Source: Rhodoblastus sp964425315 (GTDB lineage: Bacteria > Pseudomonadota > Alphaproteobacteria > Rhizobiales > Beijerinckiaceae). From it: a stretch of 12,019 nt of DNA. The stretch lies in contig CAYRNB010000089.1 in assembly GCA_964425315.1 (NCBI GenBank), forward strand, positions 1 through 12,019. Reading direction: 5' to 3'. The notes under the pieces were generated by a model. That model was not told where the DNA came from. It saw nothing but the letters and a program-made list of their open reading frames with translations, and did not search any database. A program made the translations under genes and the position numbers. Below are positions 1 to 5,958 of the stretch, one piece after another (within the stretch, counting starts at the first letter, position 1; every line of letters starts with the position of its first letter).

Positions 1-1
1 C

Positions 2-475
2 TATCTGAAGCGCGTCTCGACCGTGCGCACTTACGGCGACGCCATCTTCCGGGCCTTGCGACGATATTTCGGCAACCGCATCCCCGAAACGATCATCGAG
101 CCGGGCCGCGGCATGGTGGGCGACGCCGGCGTGATCGAGGCGGAAGTCGTGCTGATTTCGAAAAAGTCCGACGACGACGAGGTCAAGTGGGTCTATCTCG
201 ACATCGGCAAGTTCAACGGGCTGGCCGAAACCACGGACGAAATGATCCGCTATCCGATCCGCACGGACTATGACGGCGACCCGCGCGAACCTTGCGTCCT
301 CGCCGGCCCGACCTGCGATTCGATCGACGTGCTCTACGAGAAGGAGCCCTACATGCTCCCGATCAGTCTCGAGATCGGCGCGAAAGTGCTGATCGAAGGA
401 ACGGGCGCCTATACGACGACCTATTCCTCGGTCGGCTTCAACGGCTTCCCGCCGCTGAAATCCTACGTGATCTGA
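2..475 (+). CDS. Ornithine/lysine decarboxylase, PLP-dependent, C-terminal part (5' end outside window)
   Basis: Decarboxylates ornithine (possibly also lysine) to putrescine (cadaverine) in the cytosol, the first step of polyamine synthesis. The reading frame is open from the first full codon at position 2, so the gene starts upstream; 157 residues are visible. This is the C-terminal part of a group IV (alanine-racemase fold) decarboxylase. EPGRGMVGDAG is the PLP phosphate-binding glycine loop. GPTCDSID carries the Cys-Asp pair that in eukaryotic ornithine decarboxylase completes the partner subunit's active site. GAYT near the end holds the conserved Tyr next to PLP, and the C-terminus FNGFPPLKSYVI is typical of bacterial members. 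The GTG at 23 is internal, not a start. Homospermidine synthase 1.4 kb downstream fits putrescine as the main product. Whether it also takes lysine cannot be decided from this fragment. Confidence 0.93.
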   Translation, partial: YLKRVSTVRTYGDAIFRALRRYFGNRIPETIIEPGRGMVGDAGVIEAEVVLISKKSDDDEVKWVYLDIGKFNGLAETTDEMIRYPIRTDYDGDPREPCVLAGPTCDSIDVLYEKEPYMLPISLEIGAKVLIEGTGAYTTTYSSVGFNGFPPLKSYVI

Positions 476-594
476 TACGGTTTCCGCGTCGGATATGCGG
501 AAATCGTATTCCGTTGGCGCGAAAATCCGCCTTCGACCTCAAGGATTTTCGCGCCATGGCGTTTTCGCGGATTGCAAAGCAATCTCGCGGAAAC
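475..594. repeat. Triple-hairpin intergenic palindromic element
   Basis: Three strong inverted repeats follow each other. Hairpin 1 has arms 475-487 and 497-509 (13 bp with one G-U wobble, 9-nt loop) and starts on the last base of the decarboxylase stop codon. Hairpin 2 has arms 515-528 and 543-556 (14 bp, perfect, 14-nt loop). Hairpin 3 has arms 561-575 and 579-594 (15 pairs, one bulged T, AAA loop). Related words recur across the arms (TTTCCGC/GCGGAAA and ATTTTCGCG/GTTTTCGCG). Hairpin 1 could terminate the decarboxylase transcript, but no clean U-tract follows. The regular layout looks more like a dispersed REP/RIME-type element. Its repeat status cannot be shown from one copy. Confidence 0.7.
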
Positions 595-672
595 CTTAGG
601 AAACAGGCTCTCAGTTTCCCGACATCGCGCGTCGCCCTTTCTCGGGCGGCGGCCTCCTCAACCGCGCGCCGG

Positions 673-689
673 CGTCGCCTCCGGCGACG
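673..689 (+). other. Short GC hairpin upstream of the GNAT gene
   Basis: Arms 673-679 (CGTCGCC) and 683-689 (GGCGACG) form a perfect 7-bp stem with a TCC loop, followed by GGTTTCT. It lies about 17 nt upstream of the GNAT Shine-Dalgarno. It could be a weak terminator, part of the 5' leader structure, or chance in GC-rich DNA. Confidence 0.3.
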
Positions 690-716
690 GGTTTCTATGG
701 CCCGAGGGAGGTCCCC

Positions 717-1280
717 ATGATCCAGTTCGCCCAAAAAACCCAAAAATTCGGCGAAGCCGCGATTCGCGAGGAAACGGCGCGCGATCATTTCGCCCGCGAA
801 ACCCTGCTCGACCGCAGCTTCGGGCCGCAACGCCGGCGCAAGACCTGCGAGCGCCTGCGCGAGAATCGCCAGCCCGCCGCGGGCCTGGCCTTTGCGGCGC
901 TCAGCGGCGGCGTGCTGGTCGGGACCTTGCGGTTCTGGTCGATCTCGGCCGGCGAGAATTGCGACGCCTTGCTGCTCGGCCCGGTCGCCGTCGCCGCCTC
1001 GCGGCGCTCGCAGGGACTCGGCGCCCGCATGATCCGTCACGGCCTGTTTCACGCCCGCGCGCTCGGCCACAAGGCGGTGATCCTGGTCGGCGACGCGCCC
1101 TATTATGAGCGCTTCGGGTTTTCGCGCGACCTGACGGAGAAACTGGAGTTGCCGGGACCTGTCGATCTCGCGCGCTTCCTTGGCCTCGAACTGCAGGAAG
1201 GCGCGCTCGCCGGCGCCAAGGGCCTGGTGCGCGCGACAGGCGCCCTGGCGCCGGTGCGGAGCGTCTCGGTCGCGGCCTGA
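717..1280 (+). CDS. GNAT-family N-acetyltransferase (YhbS-like)
   Basis: Predicted cytosolic acetyl-CoA-dependent N-acetyltransferase of 187 residues; the acceptor is unknown. Strand beta-4 runs through LLLGPVAV (85-92). The acetyl-CoA pyrophosphate loop follows as RRSQGLGARMI (96-106), matching the family pattern R/Q-x-x-G-x-G/A. Further on come VILVGDAPYYERFGF (121-135), with the Tyr-rich region and the ERFGF signature typical of YhbS-like proteins. The start is well supported: GGGAGGT at 706-712 sits 4 nt before the ATG. It lies in a collinear run with the decarboxylase, the TPR-like gene and homospermidine synthase, so a polyamine, a diamine or a protein of the pathway is a reasonable but unproven substrate. 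It is not close in motif to SpeG spermidine acetyltransferase as far as I can see. The family call is firm; the role is not. Confidence 0.88.
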   Translation: MIQFAQKTQKFGEAAIREETARDHFARETLLDRSFGPQRRRKTCERLRENRQPAAGLAFAALSGGVLVGTLRFWSISAGENCDALLLGPVAVAASRRSQGLGARMIRHGLFHARALGHKAVILVGDAPYYERFGFSRDLTEKLELPGPVDLARFLGLELQEGALAGAKGLVRATGALAPVRSVSVAA

Positions 1281-1291
1281 GTTTTGCACCG

Positions 1292-1315
1292 CAGGGGGCG
1301 AACCCACGCCCCCTG
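1292..1315 (+). other. Perfect 9-bp hairpin between GNAT and TPR-like genes
   Basis: CAGGGGGCG (1292-1300) and CGCCCCCTG (1307-1315) are exact reverse complements around the loop AACCCA. The hairpin fills most of the 48-nt gap and ends 13 nt before the preferred ATG at 1329. No U-tract follows. It is therefore a poor intrinsic terminator and could be an RNA-processing, stability or translation-control element. The downstream gene has no obvious Shine-Dalgarno. Confidence 0.5.
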
Positions 1316-1328
1316 TCGCGAAACTGAC

Positions 1329-1805
1329 ATGACCAAAGCCGAAATCAGCAAAAACGTCGAACAGATCCTGATGGGGGCGCGCAACGCGCGCTCTGAAGTC
1401 GCCTCGTCCGAAGCCGCCGTTCAGGAGGCCCTGGCTTTGGCGCCCGAAGATCTTTCCGCGCGCATGGGGGCGTATAAACTCTACCTTTACAACCACAGGC
1501 TCGACGAGGCGGCGCTGCAGGCCGAATGGCTCTTGCGCCATTTTGCCGCGGAGCTGGGCGTTTCCGCCGACTGGCGCGAGGTGCGCACGGGGGACGCGCC
1601 CTTCACCGAACTGGAGTTCAAGCCCCGCCGCTATCTCCAGGCCCTGATCGCGCTAGGCTATTGCCGCGCCCGCAACGGCGATCTCGCCTTCGGCCGCGCC
1701 GCCTTGGAAAAGGCGCAGAGCCTCGATCCCGCCGACCGTTTTGGCGCCGGACGCCTGATCGCCTCGCTCGACCGGCGCGCGCGCGGCGAAGCGGAAGACG
1801 ACTGA
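1329..1805 (+). CDS. Small TPR-like helical protein in the polyamine cluster
   Basis: I do not recognise a named family. The predicted product has 158 residues, with no signal peptide and no membrane segment. Two helix-turn-helix units resemble TPR repeats. One spans about residues 27-70 (EAAVQEALALAPEDLSAR, then YKLYLYNHRLDEA), and the other about 101-147 (ALIALGYCRARNGDLAFGRA, then LEKAQSLDPADRF). The ALALAPEDL and AQSLDPADR words are classic TPR inter-helix turns. The C-terminus is charged. ATG 1329 is preferred because the sequence from MTKAEISKNVEQ onward looks like coding helix, while the TTG frame extension to 1284 runs through the hairpin and is Arg/His-rich. The Shine-Dalgarno is weak. 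TPR proteins usually mediate protein contacts, so it may bind a cluster enzyme; this is inference. Confidence 0.72.
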   Translation: MTKAEISKNVEQILMGARNARSEVASSEAAVQEALALAPEDLSARMGAYKLYLYNHRLDEAALQAEWLLRHFAAELGVSADWREVRTGDAPFTELEFKPRRYLQALIALGYCRARNGDLAFGRAALEKAQSLDPADRFGAGRLIASLDRRARGEAEDD

Positions 1806-1887
1806 ACCTTGACCGGCCGCGCCAGTTTTGCGAGTAAACCGGCCAATCCTTCAGCCTTCCTCTTTTTCATAACTACAGGATGACGTG

Positions 1888-3321
1888 ATGAGCGACTGGC
1901 CCGTCCATGGCCGTATTTCCGGCCCGATCGTGATGATCGGCTTCGGCTCCATCGGCAAGGGCGCGCTGCCCCTGATCGAGCGCCATTTCGAATTCGACCA
2001 CAAGCGCCTGGTGGTGATCGATCCGGAAGATGTGGACAGGGAGATCGCCGAAGTTCGTGGCTATGAGTTCATCAAAGCCGCGGTGACCAAGGAAAATTAC
2101 CGCGAATTGCTCACGCCCCTGCTCACCCGCGGCGACGGCCAGGGTTTTTGCGTCAATCTCTCGGTCGACACGTCCTCGCTGGAGATCATGCAATTGTGCC
2201 GCGAGATCGGCGCGCTCTATGTCGACACCGTGGTCGAGCCCTGGGAAGGCTTTTATTTCGACAAGCGCCTCGGCCCCGAGGCGCGCACCAATTACGCCTT
2301 GCGCGAGTCCGTCCTCGCCGCGCGCCGCAAATCACCCGGCGGACCGACCGCCGTTTCCTGCTCCGGCGCCAATCCGGGCATGGTCTCCTGGTTCGTCAAA
2401 CAGGCGCTCGTCAATATCGCCGCCGATCTCGGCGACAAGGCGCCTGAGCCGCAGACCCGCGACGAATGGGCCGCCTTGGCGCAGCGCCTCGGAATCAAGG
2501 GCATCCATATCGCCGAGCGCGACACCCAGCGGGCGAAAAACCCCAAGCCGCGCGGCGTCTTCGTCAACACCTGGTCGGTCGAGGGATTCATTTCCGAGGG
2601 CCTGCAACCATCGGAACTGGGCTGGGGCACGCACGAAAACTGGATGCCCGAAAACGCGCGCACGCATAAATTCGGCTGCGGCGCGGCCATCTATCTGCTG
2701 CAGCCCGGCGCCAACACCCGCGTGCGCACCTGGACGCCGACGGCGACCAGCCAATACGGCTTTCTCGTCACCCACAACGAGTCGATTTCGATCGCCGATT
2801 ATTTCACCATGCGCGATGACAAAGGCGACGTGATCTACCGGCCGACCTGCCATTACGCCTATCACCCGGCCGACGACGCGGTGCTGTCGCTGCATGAAAT
2901 GTTCGGTCAGGCAGGCAAGGCGCAGCCGAAATTCCACATTCTCACCGAGGACGAGATCGTCGACGGCATCGACGAACTGGGGGTGCTTTTGTTCGGCCAC
3001 GCCAAGGGCGCGTACTGGTATGGCTCGCAACTCTCGATCGAGGAAACCCGCCGCATCGCGCCTTACCAGAACGCCACCGGCCTGCAGGTTTCCTCCGCCG
3101 TTCTCGCCGGCATGGTCTATGCGCTGGAAAACCCGGAAGCCGGGATTCTCGAAGCCGACGAGCTTGACTACAAGCGCTGTCTGGAAGTGCAGCTACCCTA
3201 TCTCGGCCCGGTGATCGGCGCCTATACCGATTGGACGCCCCTGGCGGGCCGCCCCGGCCTGTTCCAGGAAGACATCGACGAAAGCGATCCCTGGCAGTTC
3301 CGCAACATTCTGGTGCGGTGA
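1888..3321 (+). CDS. hss: Homospermidine synthase, NAD-dependent, bacterial type
   Basis: Makes sym-homospermidine from two putrescines, releasing ammonia and using NAD+ as a catalytic redox cofactor, in the cytosol. The product has 477 residues, the length of the structurally known Blastochloris viridis enzyme. A Rossmann loop MIGFGSIGKG lies at 16-25. With the ATG at 1888 as residue 1, residues remembered as active-site positions in B. viridis fall on the same numbers: Glu117 (VVEPW), Asn162 (GANPG), Glu210 (IAERD), Trp229 (TWSVEGF, cation-pi), Glu237 (SEGL) and His296 (THNES). This supports both function and start. AGGA at 1877-1880 is a Shine-Dalgarno 7 nt before this ATG; an in-frame GTG at 1885 would add one residue. 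It lies 82 nt after the TPR-like gene. Putrescine would come from the decarboxylase upstream. Confidence 0.96.
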   Translation: MSDWPVHGRISGPIVMIGFGSIGKGALPLIERHFEFDHKRLVVIDPEDVDREIAEVRGYEFIKAAVTKENYRELLTPLLTRGDGQGFCVNLSVDTSSLEIMQLCREIGALYVDTVVEPWEGFYFDKRLGPEARTNYALRESVLAARRKSPGGPTAVSCSGANPGMVSWFVKQALVNIAADLGDKAPEPQTRDEWAALAQRLGIKGIHIAERDTQRAKNPKPRGVFVNTWSVEGFISEGLQPSELGWGTHENWMPENARTHKFGCGAAIYLLQPGANTRVRTWTPTATSQYGFLVTHNESISIADYFTMRDDKGDVIYRPTCHYAYHPADDAVLSLHEMFGQAGKAQPKFHILTEDEIVDGIDELGVLLFGHAKGAYWYGSQLSIEETRRIAPYQNATGLQVSSAVLAGMVYALENPEAGILEADELDYKRCLEVQLPYLGPVIGAYTDWTPLAGRPGLFQEDIDESDPWQFRNILVR

Positions 3322-3334
3322 CCCCTCATCCGTC

Positions 3335-3382
3335 TCGGCGGCCTCTGGCCGCCGATCCACCTTCTCCCGCAAGGGGAGAAGG
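3335..3382. repeat. Rhizobial-type palindromic repeat / bidirectional terminator candidate
   Basis: Two adjacent hairpins lie between convergent genes. The first has arms 3335-3343 and 3347-3355 (9 bp, TCT loop, TCGGCGGCC). The second has arms 3360-3368 (CCTTCTCCC) and 3374-3382 (GGGAGAAGG). The text from CCCTCATCCG to the GGGGAGAAGG end resembles a palindromic intergenic repeat common in Rhizobiales genomes. It begins 13 nt after the homospermidine synthase stop and lies 36 nt from the DUF4336 stop, so it may terminate both. T-tracts are weak on each side. Confidence 0.6.
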
Positions 3383-3418
3383 GATTCTCGGCGAAGTTTT
3401 CCTTTCAATCCGAACGGC

Positions 3419-4114
3419 TCAGATCAGCCACGAGAAAGCCTTGCGCACGAAGGCTTCGCCGTCCTTTTTGACGCAGCCGCCGTGGGCGATGAGGACTTTC
3501 TCGATTCCCCAGTCGAGGATGCGCTGAAACGATTTCCGCGCGAGGCGCCGGCGCAAAAAACTTGCGCGCAATTCGCGCGGCGCGCCCGGATTGGGCGCCA
3601 CTAAGCCATCGAGCCGCGCCACAACGCCGCGCCAGCCCTTGAACCAGTCGGGCGGAAAATTCTGCAGCGTATCGGTGAAAATCGCCGTTCTGCTGGAGCG
3701 ATGGAAAAAGATCGCTTCCGTCAGCGCGAACGAGCCATGGAGCAGGACCTGGTCGATTTCGTCGGCCCAGAGCGGATCGGGCGCGTCGCGTAAATCGTCG
3801 TCGAAGGCGAGATCCTTGCGCCGGCGGCGCAATCCGGGCGAAGCGAAAAGACGCGCCTGCGGGTAAGCCGCCTTCCATTCGCCGAGATAAAGGTGATGCA
3901 GGAGATTGGGCGAGATCAGGCAGGAAACCTCGCCGAGCGAATCGATCTGGCTTTTCAGCGCCGGCGTCAGCGCAATCGGCGACCAGATGAACAGGCCGTT
4001 GTTTTTCAGCCGGATCGCCGCCATGCGGGTCGGATAGGGAAAGGTGTAGAAGGAAACGACGGGGCCTTCCCCGACCCAGAGATCGGGCGCGAATTCCGTC
4101 AGTGGCGCAATCAT
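3419..4114 (-). CDS. DUF4336 domain protein (metallo-hydrolase-like)
   Basis: Conserved protein of unknown function, 231 residues from the preferred start. The sequence fits DUF4336, thought to have a metallo-beta-lactamase-like fold. Family features are LWVGEGPVVSFY near the N-terminus, LISPNLLHHLYLGEW (66-80), YPQARLFASPGL (84-95), TDTLQNF (147-153) and IAHGGCVKKDGEAF (209-222). His73, His74, Asp148 and His211 are plausible metal ligands, but the canonical HxHxDH motif is absent, so catalysis is uncertain. Start: the frame is open to 4177, but the ATG at 4114 has GGAGG ending about 9 nt upstream and begins MIAPLTEFAPDLWVG, where homology should start. The extension upstream is Arg-rich and improbable. 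There is no signal peptide. It is convergent with hss and divergent from the DUF1007 gene, apparently monocistronic. Confidence 0.83.
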   Translation of the reverse strand: MIAPLTEFAPDLWVGEGPVVSFYTFPYPTRMAAIRLKNNGLFIWSPIALTPALKSQIDSLGEVSCLISPNLLHHLYLGEWKAAYPQARLFASPGLRRRRKDLAFDDDLRDAPDPLWADEIDQVLLHGSFALTEAIFFHRSSRTAIFTDTLQNFPPDWFKGWRGVVARLDGLVAPNPGAPRELRASFLRRRLARKSFQRILDWGIEKVLIAHGGCVKKDGEAFVRKAFSWLI

Positions 4115-4207
4115 GGCTTCGCTCCTCCGCCGTGGCGCAAAATCCGCCCGCCTCCTTTTCGCCAGACTTGGGCGCATTGTGTGCGACCAGCGAAATGGCG
4201 GGGGCCA

Positions 4208-4873
4208 ATGAAATTATCGGGTAACAAGCAAAAATTTTTGACGGAAGCTTGGCTGGCGATTCTCGGTCTCGCCCTGGCCGCCGCGCCGGCCTTGGCCCAT
4301 CCGCATGTCTGGGTGACGGCCAAGGCGCAAATCCTGTTCGGCCCCGACGGCAAGATCGCGGCCATCCGCCAGGCCTGGACTTTCGACAAAATGTATTCGG
4401 CTTACGCCACCCAGGGGCTCGGCAGGGACGGCAAACGGCCTACCACGACGCAAATGGCGCCGCTGGCCGAGAGCAATATCAAGTCGCTCGCCCAAGCGAA
4501 ATATTTCACTGTCGCCAAGACCGGCCCGACATTTTATGAATTCGGCAGACCGACGGATTATTCGATGGACGAGAACGCCAAGAAGCAGGTGACTCTCTAT
4601 TTTACCCTGCCGCTCAAAACTCCAGTTTCGGCAAAGAAACCCTTTGTGTACATGGTCTACGATCCGACCTATTTCGTCGATTTCGAAATGGCCAAGGGCG
4701 ATCCGGTCACCATGAAGAACGCGCCTTCAGGCTGTTCGATTTCGACGCTCAAACCCGATCCCTTAAACGCCATCGACGCGGCGAAACTTTCAGAAGCCTT
4801 CTACGCAAACCTATCGCCGGGCGCCAATTTCGGCCTCAAAATGGCCACGCGCGCGATTGTGGCCTGCCCATGA
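4208..4873 (+). CDS. DUF1007 family secreted protein, partner of NicO transporter
   Basis: Periplasmic protein of 221 residues, found in many Proteobacteria next to nickel/cobalt transporters and presumed to help handle the metal. A signal peptide is clear: charged MKLSGNKQKF, hydrophobic core WLAILGLALAAAPALA, and a cut after Ala30. The mature chain would begin His-Pro-His-Val-Trp, a conserved family feature and a possible metal site. Then come VTAKAQILFGPDGKI, AIRQAWTFDKMYSAY, FYEFGRPTDYS, VTLYFTLPL and YDPTYFVDFE, all typical of the family. ATG 4208 is chosen because the signal peptide begins there; the frame is open back to 3893, but that stretch lies across the opposite-strand gene and is a shadow. 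A GGGGG run at 4200-4204 may serve as ribosome site. Its stop overlaps the next start (ATGA), so the two are translationally coupled. Confidence 0.88.
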   Translation: MKLSGNKQKFLTEAWLAILGLALAAAPALAHPHVWVTAKAQILFGPDGKIAAIRQAWTFDKMYSAYATQGLGRDGKRPTTTQMAPLAESNIKSLAQAKYFTVAKTGPTFYEFGRPTDYSMDENAKKQVTLYFTLPLKTPVSAKKPFVYMVYDPTYFVDFEMAKGDPVTMKNAPSGCSISTLKPDPLNAIDAAKLSEAFYANLSPGANFGLKMATRAIVACP

Positions 4874-5862
4874 AGCGCGCCGGCTTGGTCTATTCGCTCC
4901 TGCTCCTCGTCGCGCCCTTCGCCGGGGCTGGCCAAGCCGCGGCCCAGTTCGCGCGAAGAAACCCTTTTGCGATCGGCGTCAACGAGGGCGGCGTCGGCCA
5001 TGTCGGGCGGCTCGGCCTGTGGCTGATCGAGCAGGAATCGCATTTCTTCCTGCTTTTGCGCCATGCGCTCGACGCCGCGCAAACGAGTTCCAGCGCCGCC
5101 CTGTGGCTGGCGGGCGTCGCGTTCGCCTATGGGGTCTTTCACGCTGCGGGGCCTGGCCACGGCAAGGCGGTCATCACCTCCTACATGCTGGCCAATGAAA
5201 AGGCGCTCAGGCGCGGCGTTCCTCTCGCGGCGCTCGCCGCCTTGTGGCAGGCGCTCGTCGCCATCATGATCGTCGGCGTGGCGGCGGCCCTGCTCAATGT
5301 GACGGCGGCCAAAATGACGGCCGCGACCCATACGGTCGAAACCATCTCCTATGTCTTCATCGCGGCGCTCGGCGCCTGGCTCGTCTGGCGCAAGGGCAGG
5401 GATTTCGTCGCTAATCTGCGCGCGCCACGCCTTGCCGTCGCCGCGCGGTTCCAATGCGCTGACCCCGAGCACGGCGCCGGCTGCGCCCATTGTTTCGTTC
5501 CAGATCCCGCCATGCTCGGCGCCGCCAATTTTTCCTGGCGCCAGGGCGCGGCCACGGTTCTCGCCGCCGGTTCGCGCCCCTGTTCCGGCGCGCTTCTGGT
5601 GCTGGTTTTTGGCGTGGCGCAGGGGGCCTTCGCCACGGGAGTCTGGGCGACTTTGGCCATGGCTTTCGGCACGGCGCTCACCACCAGCGGTCTCGCGGCA
5701 AGCGCCGTTCTCGCCAAGGGAGCGATGACGCGCGTCCTCGGCGCCAGGAGCCGCCGCGCCGATGTTTTCGGGCGGCTCGTCGAGGTCGCCGCCGCCTGCC
5801 TCGTGCTTTTTCTCGGCCTGACTCTGCTGGCCGGGACCTATTTCGCCGGCGCCGTCGCGTAA
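4870..5862 (+). CDS. NicO-family nickel/cobalt transporter
   Basis: Inner-membrane nickel/cobalt permease of the NicO (high-affinity nickel-transport/RcnA-like) family, 330 residues. The N-terminus has a signal-like hydrophobic stretch (VYSLLLLVAPFAGA), followed by a periplasmic-looking segment. The family signature lies in the first core helix: FAYGVFHAAGPGHGKAVITS (85-104), with His91 and His97. Further helices fall near 117-143, 157-173, 227-250, 255-283 and 304-328. A second signature is AAGSRPCSGALLVLVFG (232-248). A loop at 196-208 (CADPEHGAGCAHC) holds three Cys and two His and could bind metal. It has no Shine-Dalgarno and starts inside the DUF1007 stop (ATGA), so translation is coupled. 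Import or efflux cannot be told from sequence; a two-gene unit without hydrogenase or urease genes leaves efflux/homeostasis open. Confidence 0.9.
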   Translation: MKRAGLVYSLLLLVAPFAGAGQAAAQFARRNPFAIGVNEGGVGHVGRLGLWLIEQESHFFLLLRHALDAAQTSSSAALWLAGVAFAYGVFHAAGPGHGKAVITSYMLANEKALRRGVPLAALAALWQALVAIMIVGVAAALLNVTAAKMTAATHTVETISYVFIAALGAWLVWRKGRDFVANLRAPRLAVAARFQCADPEHGAGCAHCFVPDPAMLGAANFSWRQGAATVLAAGSRPCSGALLVLVFGVAQGAFATGVWATLAMAFGTALTTSGLAASAVLAKGAMTRVLGARSRRADVFGRLVEVAAACLVLFLGLTLLAGTYFAGAVA

Positions 5863-5899
5863 TTTTGACCACGGCGGCGCGGAAATCTACATTGCGCTT

Positions 5900-5935
5900 G
5901 GGAAGCGCCCGGCCCTCTTCGGGTCGCGTTTCCGG
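5900..5935 (+). terminator. Imperfect hairpin between NicO and CBS genes
   Basis: GGAAGCGC (5901-5908) can pair with GCGTTTCC near 5926-5933 (one G-U), with a partly paired interior CCCGG...CGGG. It lies 38 nt after the transporter stop and ends about 25 nt before the CBS start. No clean T-tract follows. It may be a weak terminator of the metal operon or a leader structure of the CBS gene. Confidence 0.3.
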
Positions 5936-5958
5936 CAATGGGAATACTGGGAGGGGCA

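Noticed and set aside
438..1541. Long minus-strand open frame (367 codons) opposite the GNAT and TPR-like genes
   Set aside because: Arg/Gly/Ala-rich with no recognisable motifs, and it covers well-supported plus-strand genes and the hairpin element. It is a typical antisense artefact of GC-rich codon use.
1809..1837. Possible -35/-10 promoter (TTGACC, 17 nt, GAGTAA) in front of hss
   Set aside because: The -10 half matches only three of six positions. Not enough to call a separate hss promoter.
4157..4195. Inverted repeat TTTCGC/GCGAAA in the DUF4336/DUF1007 divergent gap as a metal-regulator site
   Set aside because: Arms of 6 bp separated by 27 bp are likely by chance, and they match no nickel or cobalt operator I know.
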